Assembly (NCBI RefSeq): GCF_024168825.1
Contig: NZ_JALJWH010000001.1
Location: 806,001-870,000 of the forward strand
Direction of reading: 5' to 3'
Source: Paenarthrobacter sp. A20
Lineage (GTDB): Bacteria > Actinomycetota > Actinomycetes > Actinomycetales > Micrococcaceae
DNA length: 64,000 nt
Below the pieces are notes generated by a model. The model had not been told where the DNA came from, made no database searches, and was given only the letters and a program-made list of their open reading frames with translations. The position numbers were made by a program, and so were the translations under genes. Below are positions 9,187 to 16,441 of this stretch, piece after piece (the stretch's first letter is position 1; every line of letters begins with the position of its first letter).

Positions 9187-9252
9187 CCGTGTTTTGGTCA
9201 TAAAAGGCCATCATTAGTTGACACTTCAACTTATCTTCGGGAGGGTTGATTT

Positions 9253-9687
9253 ATGAACAAGTCCAGCTTGACCACCACAGCCCTGACCATCCTGCGCGTT
9301 ATCGCAGGATTTCTCTTCGCCGCGCACGGTTGGCAGAAGTTCAACGAATTCACCATCGCCGGCACGCAGGCGTCCTTCACGCAGATGGGCGTCCCCGGCG
9401 CTTCCGCAGTCGCCCCGATCGTCGCAACGCTTGAGCTCGTAGGCGGCATCGCGCTGATCATCGGATTCCTGACCCGTGTATTCGCAGCCCTCCTGGCCGT
9501 CAACATGCTCGGCGCACTGTTCCTGGTGCACGCCCCGGCAGGCATCTTCGTTGGCAATGGCGGGTACGAACTGGTGCTGCTGTTTGCTGGCGCCGCTTTG
9601 GCCCTGGCATTGGCTGGCGCCGGCAAGATCTCCGCGGACGCCGCCCTGTTCGGCCGCTCCGGCTCGAAGCTCCGCGTCCTCGCGTAA
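9253..9687 (+). CDS. DoxX family membrane protein
   Basis: A 144-residue, four-helix membrane protein. The first helix carries the DoxX hallmark ILRVIAGFLFAAHGWQKF, and later segments (LELVGGIALIIGFLTRVFAALLAVNMLGAL, GGYELVLLFAGAALALAL) match the family. The ATG at 9253 is preceded by GGGAGGG. DoxX proteins are often tied to redox or respiratory stress, but the biochemical role here is unknown. The palindromic repeat array and the IS110 element begin 15-20 bp after its stop, so its normal 3' end may be altered. Confidence 0.85.
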   Translation: MNKSSLTTTALTILRVIAGFLFAAHGWQKFNEFTIAGTQASFTQMGVPGASAVAPIVATLELVGGIALIIGFLTRVFAALLAVNMLGALFLVHAPAGIFVGNGGYELVLLFAGAALALALAGAGKISADAALFGRSGSKLRVLA

Positions 9688-9708
9688 GCGGCCACCACCC
9701 CGGACGCT

Positions 9709-9951
9709 CGTTACCTTTTTCGTAGCCTGTTTCCTGGTGCAGGATATGGGTGTGCTGGCCTGCTGATCCCGGCATGATTGTGACGCTCTGTCAGTCGATG
9801 ATCTTGAGAGTGTTGTCACCGGGGTTGGTAGGTGCCGGGAGACCGCTGATAGGGGCAGGACAGTTCGGGAACGTCGTGCGTAACGTGGGTGCCGGGTCCT
9901 GACACCGATGGTGGGCCAGTGGAGGTAGTTGACTACGACTGGAGGTGCCAG
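9709..9951 (+). ncRNA. Predicted IS110 bridge RNA region with target and donor guides
   Basis: In this non-coding end four short segments occur in the order expected for an IS621-type bridge RNA. GACGCTCT (9782-9789) is identical to the left target. TGAGAG (9805-9810) is complementary to CTCTCA of core plus right target. GGACA (9858-9862) is identical to the element's right end next to the core (11164-11168). GTAACG (9880-9885) is complementary to CGTTAC at the left end (9709-9714). The RNA's true ends and folding were not computed. Confidence 0.65.
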
Positions 9952-11151
9952 ATGATCACGAACCACGACGGTGTCGAGGTGTTTATTGGGCTGGATGTTG
10001 GCAAGGGCGTCCATCATGCCGTTGCCGTGGATCGGGCCGGCAGGAAATTACTGGACCGGGCGCTGCCCAACGATGAAGCCAAAATCCGGGAAATCATCGC
10101 CGAACTTGTGGACGCCGGACGTGTGTTGCTGGTCGTTGACCAGCCAGCGACTATCGGCGCGTTGCCGGTAGCGGTTGCCCAGGCCGCCGGGGTGCTGGTC
10201 GGCTACCTGCCGGGGCTGGCGATGCGCCGGATCGCGGATCTTCACCCCGGAGAGGCGAAGACCGATGCCCGGGACGCGTTCATCATCGCCGAGGCCGCCA
10301 GGACCATGCCGCATGCCCTGCGCTCGGTTCAGTTGGTCGATGAGCAGCTCGCTGAGCTGAGCATGCTTTGCGGGTTCGACGAGGATCTGGCCAAGCAGGC
10401 CACGGCGACTTCGAACCGGATCCGTGGGCTGCTCACCCAGATCCACCCAGCTCTGGAAAGGGTGCTGGGACCCTACATGGACCACCCGGCGGTGCATGAC
10501 CTGCTGCGGACCTGGCCTACCCCTGAAGCGCTCCGTCACGCGGGCCGGCGCCGGATCGGGACCCGGCTGAGCAAACTCGCGCCGCGGATGGGTGAACGTC
10601 TTGCCGATGACATCATCGAGGCCTTGGGCCGGCAAACAGTCACTGTCGTAGGAACGAACGCCGCGACCATCGTGCTGCCCCAGCTCGCGGCCATGCTCGC
10701 CGGGCTCCACGAAAGCCGCGCCACGGTCCTCACCCAGGTCGAAGCTCTCGTGGAGGCCCACCCTCTTCACCCGGTCCTGATGTCTCTGCCGGCCGTGGGC
10801 ATCAGGACCGCCGCACGAATCCTCACCGAAGTCGCCGGGAAAGAGTTCCCCACCGCCGGGCACCTGGCCTCTTACGCCGGGCTGGCCCCCGTCACCTGGC
10901 GATCCGGGTCCTCCATCCGCGGCGACCATTCCTCAAGAAAAGGCAACAAAGTCCTCAAACGAACCCTGTTCCTCTCCGCATTCGCTGCGCTCCACGACCC
11001 ACCGTCCCGGGCATACTACGAACGCAAACGAGCCGAAGGAAAACGCCACAACCAAGCACTCATCGCCCTCGCACGACGACGCTGCGACACCCTCTACGCC
11101 ATGCTCCGCGACGGCACCCTCTACCAACCCCCAACACCCAAAACCGCTTGA
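9952..11151 (+). CDS. IS110 family transposase (DEDD recombinase)
   Basis: A 399-residue transposase. The N-terminal RuvC-like DEDD domain starts FIGLDVGKGVHHAVAVDRAG with the first Asp at residue 15, and includes EAKTDARDAFIIAE. The C-terminal transposase_20 domain has LPAVGIRTAARILTEV (helix-hairpin-helix-like) and the Ser-containing YAGLAPVTWRSGSSIRG motif. Length is normal and the frame intact, so the element may be active. I used the ATG at 9952 preceded by GGAGG; an upstream in-frame ATG at 9889 would fall within the bridge-RNA region. Confidence 0.93.
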   Translation: MITNHDGVEVFIGLDVGKGVHHAVAVDRAGRKLLDRALPNDEAKIREIIAELVDAGRVLLVVDQPATIGALPVAVAQAAGVLVGYLPGLAMRRIADLHPGEAKTDARDAFIIAEAARTMPHALRSVQLVDEQLAELSMLCGFDEDLAKQATATSNRIRGLLTQIHPALERVLGPYMDHPAVHDLLRTWPTPEALRHAGRRRIGTRLSKLAPRMGERLADDIIEALGRQTVTVVGTNAATIVLPQLAAMLAGLHESRATVLTQVEALVEAHPLHPVLMSLPAVGIRTAARILTEVAGKEFPTAGHLASYAGLAPVTWRSGSSIRGDHSSRKGNKVLKRTLFLSAFAALHDPPSRAYYERKRAEGKRHNQALIALARRRCDTLYAMLRDGTLYQPPTPKTA

Positions 11152-11296
11152 CGAAAAACATAGGGACACTCTCACCTAACGGCCCCTAACTGCCGGCGCT
11201 CTCTCACTTCCTTCAGAAGAGTGAGAGAGCGCCGGCGTTTAAATGGCCGGAGGTGAGAGAGCGCCGGTGTTTAAGCGGCGTGTCGTGAGAGAGCGT

Positions 11297-12610
11297 CTAG
11301 CCCGTCACGCCGGTGAGTTCGTTCGGGACGTGCTCAAGCTGCGCCGACTTCGCTACCTTGCCGGTCACCAAGTCCACCGCATGGATGGTGCGCGTCGCAG
11401 GTTCGGTGACGAACGCCGTCGAGCCTTGGACAAAGAGCGTGGGGCGCGGATCCTGCCACGTGGCGGACTCTTCCCACCCAGCAACTACCGGGATCGTGGA
11501 TGTAACAGCGCCGGTGAGTGGGTCGATCACACGCAGGCCCCCGTCAGTCCCAAGCACCAGTGCTTCACCTGCAGGCCCGCGGCCCAATGAACGGAATGAG
11601 TAGCTGGTGCCGATGTCCACGAGTTGCATGGTGGCGGTCTGGGTGTTGACGAGCGAGATCCGCGTGGGTCGCTCCGGCTTGGCCGCTTTGTCCACCTTGT
11701 AGTCGCCGAGGATGACAGGCGATTTTTCCGAACCTGCCTGGTTGCCCAGCCGGCCGTACGCATCGGGGCTGGCCACCTTGGTGATGGCACCGTCCTTGTA
11801 GACCAGCATGCCGTTCTCGCATCCAACCACCACGGCTTCACCTGCGGCAACGGCCTCGCCATGCACCCCTGGGCAGTCCTCATTGCGCAGGATTTCCTTG
11901 CGGTCCTGCCCCTTTCCCGCCGAGAGCACGGCAATTCCGGTTCGGCTTTCCTCGTTGCCGAGGGTCACCAGCAACTTGCCGTCTTCCAGCTCGACGGCCA
12001 CTCCGTGATGGGCTTCAGGCGTCGTATACACGTCAGTGGCGGGCAGCTTTCCATCCTCCACAGCAGCGGCCAGGGCAGACGTTTCGAAGCTCTGCACCTT
12101 GCCCGATCCGTCGTTGAACAGCACCGTCTTGTCCGCGTGAAGCACCACATGGCCAGCCTTGTCTGCCTCAAACGCCAATTCAGTCAGCTTGGGGTCGGCT
12201 ACGTAGTGGTGGCTGTGGTCACCGTGCGGCTCGGTCCAGGCGCCTGCGTCGAACAGGCGGAAGGCATCCCCGGTGGACACGAATACATGCCGCCCGTCGC
12301 CGGCTGGATTCAGGCGGTTGAATCCGGACATTTCCGCAGTTCCCACCTGCTCAAGCGACGCAGCATCCAAAACCGACATGCCGGCGTCGTGAGTGTAGAC
12401 AAGCCGCGGCGTGGCCGCCCCGGCCTCCTTGGCAGTGGGTGCCGATGTAGCCGAAGGTGACGAATCAACTGTGCTTCCCGCGGAACCGCCGGGGTCGGCG
12501 CAAGCGGTCAGCAGCAGGGCAGAGAGCCCGACGGCGGCAATCGGCAGGGCGTGAAGGCGTCGTCTGAGCGTGGTCGGGGCAGGGGTCATGGGGGTGAGGT
12601 GATGAGACAT
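11297..12610 (-). CDS. AztD-like zinc metallochaperone lipoprotein
   Basis: A 437-residue exported beta-propeller-type protein. The N terminus is a lipoprotein signal with lipobox LLTAC. A His-rich loop (EPHGDHSHHYV) and later His residues fit zinc binding, as in AztD, the chaperone that hands zinc to the AztABC importer's binding protein. Repeated blade-like segments (GMLVYKDGAITKV, GGLRVIDPLTGAV) support the propeller. No aztABC genes are adjacent. No Shine-Dalgarno precedes ATG 12610 or the alternative ATG 12589, so the mRNA may be leaderless. A Zur-like box lies 9 bp upstream of ATG 12610. Confidence 0.75.
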   Translation of the reverse strand: MSHHLTPMTPAPTTLRRRLHALPIAAVGLSALLLTACADPGGSAGSTVDSSPSATSAPTAKEAGAATPRLVYTHDAGMSVLDAASLEQVGTAEMSGFNRLNPAGDGRHVFVSTGDAFRLFDAGAWTEPHGDHSHHYVADPKLTELAFEADKAGHVVLHADKTVLFNDGSGKVQSFETSALAAAVEDGKLPATDVYTTPEAHHGVAVELEDGKLLVTLGNEESRTGIAVLSAGKGQDRKEILRNEDCPGVHGEAVAAGEAVVVGCENGMLVYKDGAITKVASPDAYGRLGNQAGSEKSPVILGDYKVDKAAKPERPTRISLVNTQTATMQLVDIGTSYSFRSLGRGPAGEALVLGTDGGLRVIDPLTGAVTSTIPVVAGWEESATWQDPRPTLFVQGSTAFVTEPATRTIHAVDLVTGKVAKSAQLEHVPNELTGVTG

Positions 12611-12618
12611 GGGTTAAA

Positions 12619-12635
12619 TGATATTGATTCTCATT
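12619..12635 (-). promoter_or_regulatory. Zur/Fur-like operator
   Basis: ATGATATTGATTCTCAT is a near-palindrome close to the actinobacterial Zur consensus (TGA-N2-TGATT-N-TCA). It is only 9 bp upstream of the ATG of the AztD-like zinc protein, where bound Zur would block the promoter. The motif is seen; the regulator is inferred from the gene's zinc role. Confidence 0.65.
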
Positions 12636-12728
12636 TAGACTGCAAATCGACCTGCTCAGGCACCCCTCCACTGCTACTCTCAACAAGATGCCCACAAATA
12701 CTTTTTCGCTGCGAACCGGAAGCTTGCG

Positions 12729-13061
12729 ATGACCACCATCCTCACCGGCGTCGGCGCCAGTACCGGGATTGTCCAGGGACCGGCCCGGCTCATTCACGGA
12801 CCCGACGAATTCGGCCTCTTCCAGTCCGGAGATGTGCTGGTTTGCCGCACCACCGATCCCGCGTGGACGCCCCTCTTCGGAATGGCATCAGCTGTGGTCA
12901 CGCAAACCGGCGGCATGCTGTCCCACGCCGCGATTGTGGCCCGGGAGTACGGGATTCCCGCCGTGCTCGGAGTCCGTGACGCACTGGAAATGCTCGTCGA
13001 CGGAAGCCGGCTCACGGTAGATGGTGCGCAGGGAACCGTCACGGCGGCGGACAACAAATGA
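12729..13061 (+). CDS. Stand-alone PEP-utilising enzyme mobile (phosphohistidine) domain
   Basis: A 110-residue protein consisting only of the swivelling domain found in PEP synthase, PPDK and enzyme I. The phosphorylated histidine motif is intact: TGGMLSHAAIVAREYGIPAVLG, with His66. It lacks the ATP-grasp and PEP-binding TIM-barrel domains that normally phosphorylate this residue, and neither is encoded nearby. It overlaps the next gene by ATGA. It could serve a partner in trans or act as a regulatory phospho-carrier. Confidence 0.85.
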   Translation: MTTILTGVGASTGIVQGPARLIHGPDEFGLFQSGDVLVCRTTDPAWTPLFGMASAVVTQTGGMLSHAAIVAREYGIPAVLGVRDALEMLVDGSRLTVDGAQGTVTAADNK

Positions 13062-13621
13062 CGCTTCTCACCCTGCACGCCGTACGCCTTCTCGGGTTCG
13101 CGGACACAGGGGCTGTAGCGGCGCGCTTCGCCCGGTCCCGCACGGTGGTGGAGTCCGAACTCATCGACGCCGGCGTGGATGGCTTCGTTTCGTACAGCAC
13201 CTTCGCCGGGACCAGTGGTTGGTCGCTGTCGAGTCTCGGGCGGGCCGAAAATGAACGATTGCTTGCCCTGGAACTCGACCATGCGGAGGCGCGTGGGACA
13301 GTTGTGGCCGTGCACGAGGAATTCGCGGAATTCAACACCGGCGTTGTCGGCGCCTGCAGCGCTATCCAGTTGCAGTCTCCCGCTACGGAAGATGCCATGG
13401 ATGTCTTGATCGGCGCCTTGGCAGCGTGGCGTCCCATGGAAGGGCAGCTGACCGGTTTACTGCCCCGGTTCGACGGCTACGCCGAGCGCCTGCTGGGGGC
13501 ACTGAGGCATGCTCCGGAGGGCACGGCCTGGCTCACGGCCACGGACCGCGATTCCTTTCATCGGATCTGGTTCGAGCTGCACGAGGATCTCATCGCGACC
13601 CTCGGGATACCACGCGCCTGA
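13058..13621 (+). CDS. Putative winged-helix protein coupled to the PEP swivelling domain
   Basis: A 187-residue protein. The N-terminal ~70 residues (ALRLLGFADTGAVA-like pattern LHAVRLLGFADTGAVAARF, then SSLGRAENERLLALEL) resemble a winged helix-turn-helix ending in a wing. The C-terminal half is mostly helical, ending FHRIWFELHEDLIATLGI. It starts within the stop codon of the phosphohistidine-domain gene, so the two are translationally coupled and probably work together. No metal or catalytic motif is seen. A regulator role is inferred and uncertain. Confidence 0.6.
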   Translation: MTLLTLHAVRLLGFADTGAVAARFARSRTVVESELIDAGVDGFVSYSTFAGTSGWSLSSLGRAENERLLALELDHAEARGTVVAVHEEFAEFNTGVVGACSAIQLQSPATEDAMDVLIGALAAWRPMEGQLTGLLPRFDGYAERLLGALRHAPEGTAWLTATDRDSFHRIWFELHEDLIATLGIPRA

Positions 13622-13695
13622 CGCATCTGGTCGCTGCGACGGCCAGCACTGACTTAGTCACGTAACAGAAACCTGCCGACAGTAAACTTCGAAAC

Positions 13696-14670
13696 ATGAG
13701 CGATGATGCCGCCAATTCAGTGACCCTCCGCTTCCTTGCGGCCCCCATGGACATCGGACACAGCGGGTCAGTCGACGCCGGCACTGTCCTTGAGTGGGTG
13801 GACAAGGCGGCGTATGCGGCAGCGGTGGGGTGGGCCAAGTCGTATTGCGTCACTGCCTATGTGGGCAACATCCACTTCACGGATCCCGTGAACAGCGGCG
13901 ACATGGTGGAGGTAACGTCCACCATCGTCTATACCGGCCGCTCCTCCATGCACATCCACACAGTGGTCAGCTCCCGCGATCCCAAGGGTGGTCCGGAGAC
14001 GATGCACAGCCAGTGCATGGTGATCTTCGTAGCGGTGGGGCCGGACGGTAAACCTATCCCCGTCCCCCAGTTTGAGCCGTCCACGCCTGAAGAGATCGAG
14101 CAGCGCGACCACGCGCTGGCACGCATTGAGGTCCGCGAACAGATCGTCAACGCGATGAACGCGCAGGAATATACCGACGCCGGGACCGCCGAGCGCGTCG
14201 TCCTGCGGTTCATGGCGTCCCCCACTGATGTGAACTGGGGCGGCAAGGTCCACGGCGGCATCGTGATGAAGTGGATTGATGAGGCCGCGTACGTTTGCGC
14301 TTCCCGGTACTGCGGCAAGGACACCGTGGCAGTGTTCTCGGGCGGCGTGCGCTTCTACCGGCCGCTGCTTATCGGCCACGTCGTAGAAGTGGAAGCACGC
14401 CTCGTCTACACCGGCGCCAAGGGCATGCACATCGCTGTCCACGTCCGCTCCGGCGATCCGAAGACCCGCGAAATGAACCTGACCACGTACTGCCTCACGG
14501 TCATGGTGGCGCGCGACGAAACGGGAACCTCGGTGCCCATTCCTGCTTGGGAACCGGTGTCCGACGAGGACAAGAAGCTGCACGCCCACGCCCGCGAATT
14601 GTTGGAAATCCGTGGCCGGGCACCGGGAAACCGCCTGCCGGATCATCTGCTGAACGCGGCTGGCCACTAA
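13696..14670 (+). CDS. Acyl-CoA thioesterase, tandem hotdog domains
   Basis: A 324-residue protein made of two similar hotdog domains. Domain 1 is about 1-130 (DIGHSGSVDAGTVLEWVDKAAYAAA, VYTGRSSMHIHTVVSSRDP) and domain 2 about 165-300 (DVNWGGKVHGGIVMKWIDEAAYVCA, VYTGAKGMHIAVHVRSGDP). Both carry the YciA/BFIT-type motif with G-x-V-x-x-G and D-x-A-A-Y. Members hydrolyse acyl-CoA to free acid and CoA in the cytosol. The first domain has SGSVDAG where the second has GGKVHGG, so only the second may be fully catalytic. Its stop overlaps the convergent EEP gene by 4 bp. Confidence 0.88.
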   Translation: MSDDAANSVTLRFLAAPMDIGHSGSVDAGTVLEWVDKAAYAAAVGWAKSYCVTAYVGNIHFTDPVNSGDMVEVTSTIVYTGRSSMHIHTVVSSRDPKGGPETMHSQCMVIFVAVGPDGKPIPVPQFEPSTPEEIEQRDHALARIEVREQIVNAMNAQEYTDAGTAERVVLRFMASPTDVNWGGKVHGGIVMKWIDEAAYVCASRYCGKDTVAVFSGGVRFYRPLLIGHVVEVEARLVYTGAKGMHIAVHVRSGDPKTREMNLTTYCLTVMVARDETGTSVPIPAWEPVSDEDKKLHAHARELLEIRGRAPGNRLPDHLLNAAGH

Positions 14671-15695
14671 AGGGAACTGGCGTTAAGACTCACCGTCGGT
14701 CGGACTGCCCCCGGCTGCAGCCATGCCATCGCTGCGAGATGGTCGGTGCCCGGCGTTGTGATGACTGACGCTCCAGACAGTGTGAACCCGCGGAACAGAA
14801 TGTGGTCCGGCCGGGTGGCGGGCAGGCTGGCCGGCCAGGTGAAGCCGAAGCCGGTCCGGGCGTCGTCGAGCGTTGCCAGGAGTGGGGCGAAGGCGCGGTC
14901 GGTATTGGCCGCATTAAAGTCTCCCACCACCAATATCCGTTGCGATGGATCCGCCTCCAGAATCCTGCTGAGCTTGGCAAGCCCTCTGTTCCTGTTGCCT
15001 ACTTCGCCGGGCCGGACCGAGGGCAGATGTACGGCGTAGAGCTGGACGGGCCCCTCGGGCGCTTCCACCTCCATGCTCATGGCGCGGGACCAGCCGAGGC
15101 CCAAAGCAAGGGGCCTGCCTTGGCTCAGCGGAAACCGGCTCCAGACCCCCACCGTCCCCGCAACCTGCCGGTACGCGAACGTCCCATCCATCAGCGGAGC
15201 TATTCGTTCCAGTGTCGGGCCGGTGAGCTCCTGCAGGACCACGACGTCGGCGCCGGACGTGATCAGCTTCTCCACGGCCTCGGAGGCATGCGGATTTCCT
15301 GCGCGGAGGTTCTGCGTGACGATGCTCCATCCGCTGGGTTCGCCGGACGTCGCTGCGGCGGAAGACGGGGCGGCGCCCGTCGCCATGACTGGCAAAAAGA
15401 CCACACACCAGGAAATCAGGGCGGCCGCCGCTGGAATGGAGCCCGCCCAGGCTCTTGAGAGCAACGCCACGATCAAAAGGGCAGCAATGACCATCCCGAA
15501 CCACGGCAGGAAGCTCTCGATGGCGAGAGCCATCCCGCGAGCCTCCGGAACCAGTCCGTGGCCGAAGAGCAGTGCCATCAGTACTCCCGCGAAGAGGCCC
15601 ACAACCCAGTCCCTGACCCGCGGACGATGCCGCCGGGCCTCAAACAGCCCGCGCTGCGTGGCAGTTGCGTAGGTGGTTCCGGTGTCCTTATCCAT
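14667..15695 (-). CDS. Membrane-anchored endonuclease/exonuclease/phosphatase family protein
   Basis: A 342-residue protein. Three hydrophobic segments lie in the first ~125 residues (LFAGVLMALLFGHGL, FLPWFGMVIAALLIVALL, LISWCVVFLPVMAT). The EEP domain follows: TQNLRAGNP, DVVVLQELT (metal-binding Glu), LYAVHLPS, VVGDFNAAN and a final PDHILFRGF with the catalytic His. The catalytic domain would sit outside the membrane. The substrate (nucleic acid, phospholipid or phosphoester) cannot be told. Length is typical for actinobacterial members. Confidence 0.85.
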   Translation of the reverse strand: MDKDTGTTYATATQRGLFEARRHRPRVRDWVVGLFAGVLMALLFGHGLVPEARGMALAIESFLPWFGMVIAALLIVALLSRAWAGSIPAAAALISWCVVFLPVMATGAAPSSAAATSGEPSGWSIVTQNLRAGNPHASEAVEKLITSGADVVVLQELTGPTLERIAPLMDGTFAYRQVAGTVGVWSRFPLSQGRPLALGLGWSRAMSMEVEAPEGPVQLYAVHLPSVRPGEVGNRNRGLAKLSRILEADPSQRILVVGDFNAANTDRAFAPLLATLDDARTGFGFTWPASLPATRPDHILFRGFTLSGASVITTPGTDHLAAMAWLQPGAVRPTVSLNASSL

Positions 15696-15757
15696 AGCCC
15701 CATGGTTCAGAAAGGAACTTAAAGGATTCTGAAGCCCCGCAAACTATGCTGGTGGCC

Positions 15758-16441
15758 ATGACGGAGCCCATAACAGTCCTGGTCGTCGACGACGATCCGG
15801 ACATCAGGAGCTCCCTGCAGTCCCTGCTCGAAGCGGCCGGATACCAGGTTGAATCGGCAGCTGACGGCCGGGAAGCTCTCGAAAGGGTGGCCGCAACATC
15901 CCCGGACCTGGTGGTGGCGGACGTTTTGATGCCGCTGATGGACGGACTCGGGCTCTGCCGAATGCTCCGAACCGCCGGCAACACCGTTCCCATCCTCCTG
16001 CTCACGGCCCGCAGCGATGTGGCTGACTGCGTTGCGGGGTTGGACGCCGGAGCGGATGACTACCTTTCCAAGCCGTTTGAACCCGATGAGTTGCTGGCAC
16101 GATTGCGGGCCATGGCACGCCGGACAAGCCAGCTTCCGGCCAGCCCCATGGGGTACCACAATGTGGAACTGGTCCCCGAGGCCCACGCCGTGAGGCAAAA
16201 CGGACGCTGGATTGACCTGAGCAGCACCGAATACGCCATCCTTTGCGTGCTCGCGGAAAACCCGGAGCAAGCACTCAGTCGAGGCCAGATCAGCGACGCC
16301 GTGTGGGGATACGCAATGACTCCAGCCTCCAATTCACTGGAGGTCTACATCAGCTACCTGCGTCGAAAACTCGAAGCCGGGGGTGAGGCGCGGATCATCC
16401 AGACGGTTCGGGGCGTCGGATACAGGCTGGCCGCATCGTGA
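15758..16441 (+). CDS. OmpR/PhoB family response regulator, MprA-like
   Basis: A 227-residue two-component regulator. The receiver domain has the acidic pair (VVDDDPD), the phospho-acceptor Asp55 (VVADVLMP), Thr/Ser (LLLTARS) and Lys (LSKPFEP). The C-terminal winged helix (DLSSTEYAILCVLAENPEQALSR, VYISYLRRKLE, TVRGVGYRL) binds DNA. I prefer the ATG at 15758 over 15746 because MTEPITVLVVDDD fits family starts. The histidine kinase overlaps its stop (GTGA). Confidence 0.92.
   Translation: MTEPITVLVVDDDPDIRSSLQSLLEAAGYQVESAADGREALERVAATSPDLVVADVLMPLMDGLGLCRMLRTAGNTVPILLLTARSDVADCVAGLDAGADDYLSKPFEPDELLARLRAMARRTSQLPASPMGYHNVELVPEAHAVRQNGRWIDLSSTEYAILCVLAENPEQALSRGQISDAVWGYAMTPASNSLEVYISYLRRKLEAGGEARIIQTVRGVGYRLAAS

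Larger units (their letters stand above)
9709..11168 (+). mobile_element. IS110-family insertion sequence
   Basis: An element of about 1.46 kb with one transposase gene, a long 5' non-coding end (about 243 bp) and a very short 3' end (17 bp). This is the layout of the IS110 subgroup, which encodes its bridge RNA upstream of the transposase. There are no terminal inverted repeats and no long target duplication. The ends were inferred from the interrupted repeat: left flank GACG-CT, right flank CT-CTCAC, with a CT core at 9707-9708 and 11169-11170. The exact edge is ambiguous by one CT because the target contains a CT run. Confidence 0.85.
9703..11296. repeat. Extragenic palindromic repeat array, 32-bp period, interrupted by the IS
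   Basis: Core unit GTGAGAGAGCG(C/T)C. Plus-oriented copies start at 11221, 11253 and 11285, an exact 32-bp spacing. An inverted copy ends at 11207 and pairs with the first plus copy as a perfect 16-bp stem (11192-11207 with 11221-11236). A further inverted copy is split by the IS: GACGCTC at 9703-9709 and CTCTCAC at 11169-11175. Once the IS is removed it too sits 32 bp from its neighbour. The array lies between the 3' ends of the doxX-like gene and the convergent AztD-like gene. Confidence 0.85.

Noticed and set aside
11221..11296. Three direct repeats at 32-bp spacing, superficially like a short CRISPR array
   Set aside because: Only the first ~11-20 bp of each unit are conserved, there are no cas genes, inverted copies are present, and the units form hairpins; this is a palindromic repeat array.
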